Below, one piece after another: positions 32,623 through 35,620 of a stretch of DNA of 35,620 nt (position 1 is the first letter of the stretch; each line of letters begins with the position of its first letter). The stretch spans positions 1-35,620 of the forward strand of contig CAZEZY010000006.1 in NCBI GenBank assembly GCA_964516635.1, read 5' to 3'. A program made the position numbers and the translations under genes. Source of the DNA: CAZEZY01 sp964516635 (GTDB lineage Bacteria; Pseudomonadota; Gammaproteobacteria; Burkholderiales; Burkholderiaceae_C). The notes under the pieces are model-generated. The model was not told where the DNA came from. It saw only the letters and a program-made list of their open reading frames with translations, and did not search any database.

Positions 32623-34559
32623 GCCGACAATCCTGTCTTGTTGAACACGAGCCTGCGCAGGATGTACCCGGCGCTCAGCAAGCTGTCGGTGGCCTTCTCG
32701 ATGGTGGAGGCGAGTTCCGTCGCCAGCGTGAACCCCGCCGCGTTGTCGTGAAGGTGCTGGAGGATCTGCAGCCGGGTATCTCTCATGAGCTCGTCACAGA
32801 TGCGTTCGGCGCGCAGCATGCGCCAGAGAGCCTGCAGAAACGCCTCGGTGTCAGCCGCCTCCGCCTGTTCACTCAGATGCCGCGCCATCTCGATCGCCTT
32901 GACCTGATCCTGCATGGCCACCAGCGTGTGGCGGGCCAGTTCAGACACCACGGCTCTCACGCCCGTGGGCAGTCCTTTCAACGGCGGCAGATGCAGCATG
33001 CGCTGGATGAAGAGGGCTTCCTCAAGTGCATCGGCAATGTCGTCCATCTGGTCCAGCAGGAGGACGATGGGTTGCCAGCGCGTCTGGCGTTCGGCGCGCC
33101 GTCGAGCCTCCATGAGCAGGTGGTCGGCTTTGCGCTCCCAGTTCTTTCCCCTCATGACCTGCTCATCCGAGGCATGGCCGCTATCGATGGCATCGGCCAG
33201 ACCGGAGGCCAATGCGTGGCAATAGGCGGCATGTTCAGCCAGCAGGTCGTATTCAAAGGTACGCCGGCGCAGCGCCCGGGCGAGCAACAGACGGGCCTCA
33301 TCCGCAATCAGGGCCACTGGTTGCTGTTCGCGCAGCTTGACGCTGGATACGCGAAGCAGATCCAGCAGAAACTGGCGGGTGGTGGCTTCGCCGAGCACCT
33401 GATCCAGCCTGTCACCGATCCGGAATGCCTCGCCGTCAACGGCCTGCATGGCTTCATAGACCAGTTCCTCACCACCGGCCAGAAGCCAGGCCATGTGCCC
33501 GAACTCCTGATCGGCGGCCTGGGCCAGCAGTTCCAGTGCCACCGGTTTGCTCACGAACTTCTGCAATCGTTTGCGCGCCCGGTTCCAGTCGATCACAAAC
33601 ACGATGCGCGATGCCGCAAACGCCAGCGCGATGTGAAGGCTCTCTTCATCCGAGGCTGTGAAGGACGCGTGACCCACGTGATACGGCTTGCCCTGATTCA
33701 GGCCCTCGGTGGTTCTGGGTTCGAAGACGGTCCACTGGTAGCCATGGCTTTCCAGCATCTTCGTGAAAAAGGCAAACCGGGAGGCGTGCAGATCGGAGTA
33801 AGTGAGGCGGATGGTCAGGGCCTCGACTTCCATCACGAGCACATGGGCGTCATTGGTGCCGATGTCGTTCTGGATCAGCAGCCGTTCACCCGAACGGGTG
33901 ACCGCGGTGTCGAGGCCCGGATGATGGAACTTCAAGGGTGCCGTCCGGGCCAGCCCGCGCATGAACGCGCGGATCCGCGGGCGGTCCGCGTCGGCAATCT
34001 GCCAGGCGTGCGCACCATCCACTTCTTCAGTGGCCACGGTCACGGCCATGGCATTCAGCTGCTTGTGCAGGTCCATCACCAGCAGGTGCAGGCTGTCGCT
34101 GAGGTGGCGGTCGCCATGGGTGAGTTCATTCAGCGCCTGCGGGCTCAGCCCTTCTTCTTCCTTGAGTTCCTCGATCCGTTGCAGCCAGGCATTCCGTCGG
34201 GCCAGCAGCTGGCTGTCGCAATGGTCAGTGACTTCACACAGGGGGCGCGCCATGGTTTTCAGGTCCAGGGCGAGCGCGTCGAGCCAGAGACCCAGCTCCG
34301 GCACCATGAGCAGCTTGTCCTGCAGGTAGGCGCTGGCGGCAATGTCCTTCAGCCAGCTGGCATCCCGCAGCCCGAGGTGGCCGATCTCCCGGGACCAGTC
34401 CACGAGGGCGGCCTCGGGTCGGGCCGCGTGCTGGGCGGCCGATTGCAGCACGGAGAGATAGAGCTTGAGCCGGTCATTGGCCTGAAGGGCACTGTTGATC
34501 CAGGCTGGCAGCAGCATGGAATACTGGCCGAGCGAGGCCACCGCAGTTGCTTTTTCCAC
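32619..34559 (-). CDS. Large PhoU/DUF47-like protein of unknown function
   Basis: This protein of about 646 residues has no domain I can name in its first half (residues 1-200 are helical). A middle region holds TRSGERLLIQNDIGTNDAHVL and an RLTYSDLHASRFAFF strand-helix pattern. The last 220 residues (KADHLLMEARRRAERQ, LLLDQMDDIADALEEALF, VSELARHTLVAMQDQVKAIE) have the paired E/D-rich helix pattern of PhoU/DUF47 phosphate-transport accessory proteins. No pit or pst gene is near. The frame opens at an ATG at 34631, but that start lies in a Pho-box-like promoter and lacks a ribosome site. I prefer the GTG at 34559, which has GGGAA upstream. It is translationally coupled to the dikinase-like gene (ATGA). 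Confidence 0.7.
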   Translation of the reverse strand: MEKATAVASLGQYSMLLPAWINSALQANDRLKLYLSVLQSAAQHAARPEAALVDWSREIGHLGLRDASWLKDIAASAYLQDKLLMVPELGLWLDALALDLKTMARPLCEVTDHCDSQLLARRNAWLQRIEELKEEEGLSPQALNELTHGDRHLSDSLHLLVMDLHKQLNAMAVTVATEEVDGAHAWQIADADRPRIRAFMRGLARTAPLKFHHPGLDTAVTRSGERLLIQNDIGTNDAHVLVMEVEALTIRLTYSDLHASRFAFFTKMLESHGYQWTVFEPRTTEGLNQGKPYHVGHASFTASDEESLHIALAFAASRIVFVIDWNRARKRLQKFVSKPVALELLAQAADQEFGHMAWLLAGGEELVYEAMQAVDGEAFRIGDRLDQVLGEATTRQFLLDLLRVSSVKLREQQPVALIADEARLLLARALRRRTFEYDLLAEHAAYCHALASGLADAIDSGHASDEQVMRGKNWERKADHLLMEARRRAERQTRWQPIVLLLDQMDDIADALEEALFIQRMLHLPPLKGLPTGVRAVVSELARHTLVAMQDQVKAIEMARHLSEQAEAADTEAFLQALWRMLRAERICDELMRDTRLQILQHLHDNAAGFTLATELASTIEKATDSLLSAGYILRRLVFNKTGLSA

Positions 34560-34628
34560 AAGTTTCCCGTTGTCTGTACCTACCGAATCATGTTGAACGG
34601 CTGGTGTGACGGCCCGGTGACAGGGTTG

Positions 34629-34673
34629 CATTCACAAAACTGTCATAAAAATCCGACGTCTTTTGCCTAACAT
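34629..34673 (+). promoter_or_regulatory. Pho-box-like promoter of the 34701 gene
   Basis: Three 7-mers on an 11-base period, CATTCAC (34629-34635), CTGTCAT (34640-34646) and ATCCGAC (34651-34657), are joined by AAAA linkers; they match CTGTCAY at 5, 7 and 3 of 7 positions. Exactly 10 bases after the last lies TAACAT (34668-34673), a 4-of-6 match to the -10 hexamer. The transcript would start near 34680, followed by AGGAG and the ATG at 34701. Confidence 0.65.
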
Positions 34674-34700
34674 GAACAACTTTGTGTTCAGGAGTGAGAG

Positions 34701-34955
34701 ATGTTTGCCATCAAACAGGCCCGAAAATTCATTGAAAACCGACCCGAAGATCCTCAGACCCTGATCCTGACCCACCTCGTGTTGGCCTTGCAGGACGAAA
34801 AGCCGTTCGAACTGTCCAGGCTGTATGAACTGGATCAGCGGCTGTTCGATATCGCTTTGGACATCGTCAAAGAATGGCGACTCGACCGGCACTACGCCAA
34901 GAAGGAAAAGCTCCTGGGTGTGATTCAGCAGCGCACCGAAGAGACCGCCAGATAG
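34701..34955 (+). CDS. Small helical protein, possibly phosphate-regulated
   Basis: This 84-residue protein is almost certainly all-helical: MFAIKQARKFIENRPEDPQT, an amphipathic helix ending in KPFELSRLYELDQRLFDIAL, then a basic helix RLDRHYAKKEKLL. I do not recognise it. A strong ribosome site (AGGAG) is 7 bases before the ATG. The gene sits alone, rightward, behind a Pho-box-like repeat and divergent from the PhoU-like/dikinase-like operon. It may be a small regulator or an adaptor made under phosphate limitation; that is inference from position only. Confidence 0.7.
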   Translation: MFAIKQARKFIENRPEDPQTLILTHLVLALQDEKPFELSRLYELDQRLFDIALDIVKEWRLDRHYAKKEKLLGVIQQRTEETAR

Positions 34956-34963
34956 GCCGGGGC

Positions 34964-35533
34964 TCAGGCGGCTGACAGCAGCCGCCCGGTATGGGCCAGC
35001 AACCCATAAAAGAGATAGAAGCGCGGTATCCGGAAAAGCAGGGAGGCGCTCAAGACCACCACCCACCGGATACCCAGCGCACCCGCCGACCAGCAGGTGA
35101 CCGAGTACGGCAGCGGGGTGATGGCGCCAATGACGACCGCCCAGAATCCGTAACGCTGGATGAAGCGCCGCTGTTCATCCGTCAGTCGGTTGAAGAGCGA
35201 TTGGGCCCACTGGAAATGCCCCAGCCAGCGCCCAATGCCGTAACCGGTCATTCCGGCGCAGACCGATACCAGTCCCAGCAAGCCCACGTAAATCGGCCAC
35301 TGCGCTGACATGGCACTGTTGGCGATGACGGCGAGCAGGATGTCGGGCGGGAAAGGCGTGACCAGGGTATCGGTCAGCATCAGGGTGAGGGCCATGCCGC
35401 TGAAACCCATCTGGCTGACCACCCAGTGGGTGACGACATGCAGTTCGGCTTCAAACAGATGACCCAGTGCGCCCATGACGAACAGCAGAGTGATCAGGCC
35501 GAACAAGGCCTGAATGAGGTGGCGCCGGATCAT
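34964..35533 (-). CDS. VTT/YqaA-type (DedA-like) membrane protein
   Basis: This 189-residue inner membrane protein has a SNARE-associated/VTT domain (about residues 45-160), recognised by TDTLVTPFPPDILL, then GYGIGRWLGH, RYGFWAVVIGAITPLPYS and a late RIPRFYLFYGLL. DedA-like proteins in this group support lipid carrier recycling or membrane homeostasis; the YqaA branch is poorly characterised. The stop is 8 bases from that of the small protein at 34701 (convergent). The ATG at 35533 lies downstream of a third Pho-box-like promoter, so it may be induced by phosphate limitation. Confidence 0.8.
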   Translation of the reverse strand: MIRRHLIQALFGLITLLFVMGALGHLFEAELHVVTHWVVSQMGFSGMALTLMLTDTLVTPFPPDILLAVIANSAMSAQWPIYVGLLGLVSVCAGMTGYGIGRWLGHFQWAQSLFNRLTDEQRRFIQRYGFWAVVIGAITPLPYSVTCWSAGALGIRWVVVLSASLLFRIPRFYLFYGLLAHTGRLLSAA

Positions 35534-35572
35534 GAGGCTTGCACGACAACGCAGGGTGAGGGACCAGCTGGC

Positions 35573-35606
35573 AATTTAGCTCGGTCGAGTGACAGCCGTG
35601 TGAATC
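35573..35606 (-). promoter_or_regulatory. Pho-box-like promoter of the VTT gene
   Basis: Read leftward, GATTCAC (35606-35600) and CTGTCAC (35595-35589) form an 11-base-period repeat matching CTGTCAY at 4 and 7 of 7 positions. Exactly 10 bases later lies TAAATT (35578-35573), a 4-of-6 match to the -10 hexamer. This is the spacing of E. coli phoA. The transcript would start near 35566, 33 bases before the ATG at 35533. Confidence 0.58.
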
Positions 35607-35620
35607 GGGTGAGCAGCCCG

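Noticed and set aside
32544..34670. Long open frame on the plus strand opposite the PhoU-like gene (about 700 codons)
   Set aside because: It is the antisense shadow of a high-GC gene, has a biased Gln/His/Gly-rich composition and no recognisable domain. Similar shadows lie opposite the diguanylate cyclase (10479-12065), the anion transporter (12069-13472) and the MaoC-Pta fusion (29607-31064).
35530..35619. Open minus-strand frame entering from the right edge and ending in ATGA overlap with the VTT gene
   Set aside because: Only 29 codons and another frame is also open, so it is not informative. A Pho-box-like promoter with correct -10 spacing lies in the same stretch, which argues against coding sequence.

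Overview
The window is high-GC, densely packed chromosomal DNA of betaproteobacterial type. The gene content (pobA with an IclR-type regulator, a TIGR03364-type FAD oxidoreductase in a phosphonate operon, a MaoC-Pta fusion beside ackA and fabI) and protein style suggest Burkholderiales, probably Comamonadaceae; this is inference, since no rRNA or marker gene is present. No tRNA, rRNA, insertion sequence, phage gene or CRISPR array was seen. A run of exactly 100 N (8752-8851) marks a scaffold gap inside a chromate transporter gene.

Layout. 1-4024: 3' end of a YgiQ-type radical SAM gene, a YqhA membrane protein, a small membrane protein, a 522-base leader and a KtrB/KtrA-type potassium uptake pair. 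4036-6181: 4-hydroxybenzoate hydroxylase pobA and its divergent IclR-type regulator, with an 11-bp inverted repeat between them. 6192-10528: LysE exporter, orphan TonB-like protein, periplasmic rhodanese, chrA (gapped), HAD phosphatase and YbaK-type deacylase. 10503-15009: a membrane diguanylate cyclase and an ArsB/NhaD-type anion transporter, divergent from an 8-oxoguanine/guanine deaminase-like amidohydrolase.

15151-26364 is an aminophosphonate island. A GntR regulator and a PbfA-like PLP lyase run leftward. Rightward run an AepXVW/PhnS2T2U2-type ABC importer, PhnW, PhnX, a PbfD-like FAD oxidoreductase, a Nudix hydrolase and, past an opposing SMR gene, a DMT permease. Three enzymes (PhnW, PbfA-like, PbfD-like) are expected to make phosphonoacetaldehyde from 2-aminoethylphosphonate, its 1-hydroxy form and its N-methyl form; PhnX then cleaves the C-P bond. 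The importer promoter carries a Pho-box-like repeat.

26320-27427 is an orphan ParA gene with an upstream small basic protein carrying an H1-like tail, preceded by a 9-bp-arm palindrome. 27547-34955 is a phosphate and acyl-phosphate cluster: ackA and a fabI paralogue run rightward and meet a leftward operon of a large PhoU/DUF47-like protein, a pyruvate-phosphate-dikinase-like protein without the pyruvate/PEP barrel, and a MaoC-phosphotransacetylase fusion. A small protein (34701) and a VTT/YqaA-type membrane protein (35533, leftward) each follow a Pho-box-like repeat set 10 nt from a -10 hexamer.

The most interesting overall signal is three Pho-box-like promoters with the same geometry. They tie together phosphonate scavenging, an uncharacterised PhoU-like/dikinase-like pair, and small genes of unknown function. 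All functional assignments are from reading the sequence; no searches were run.
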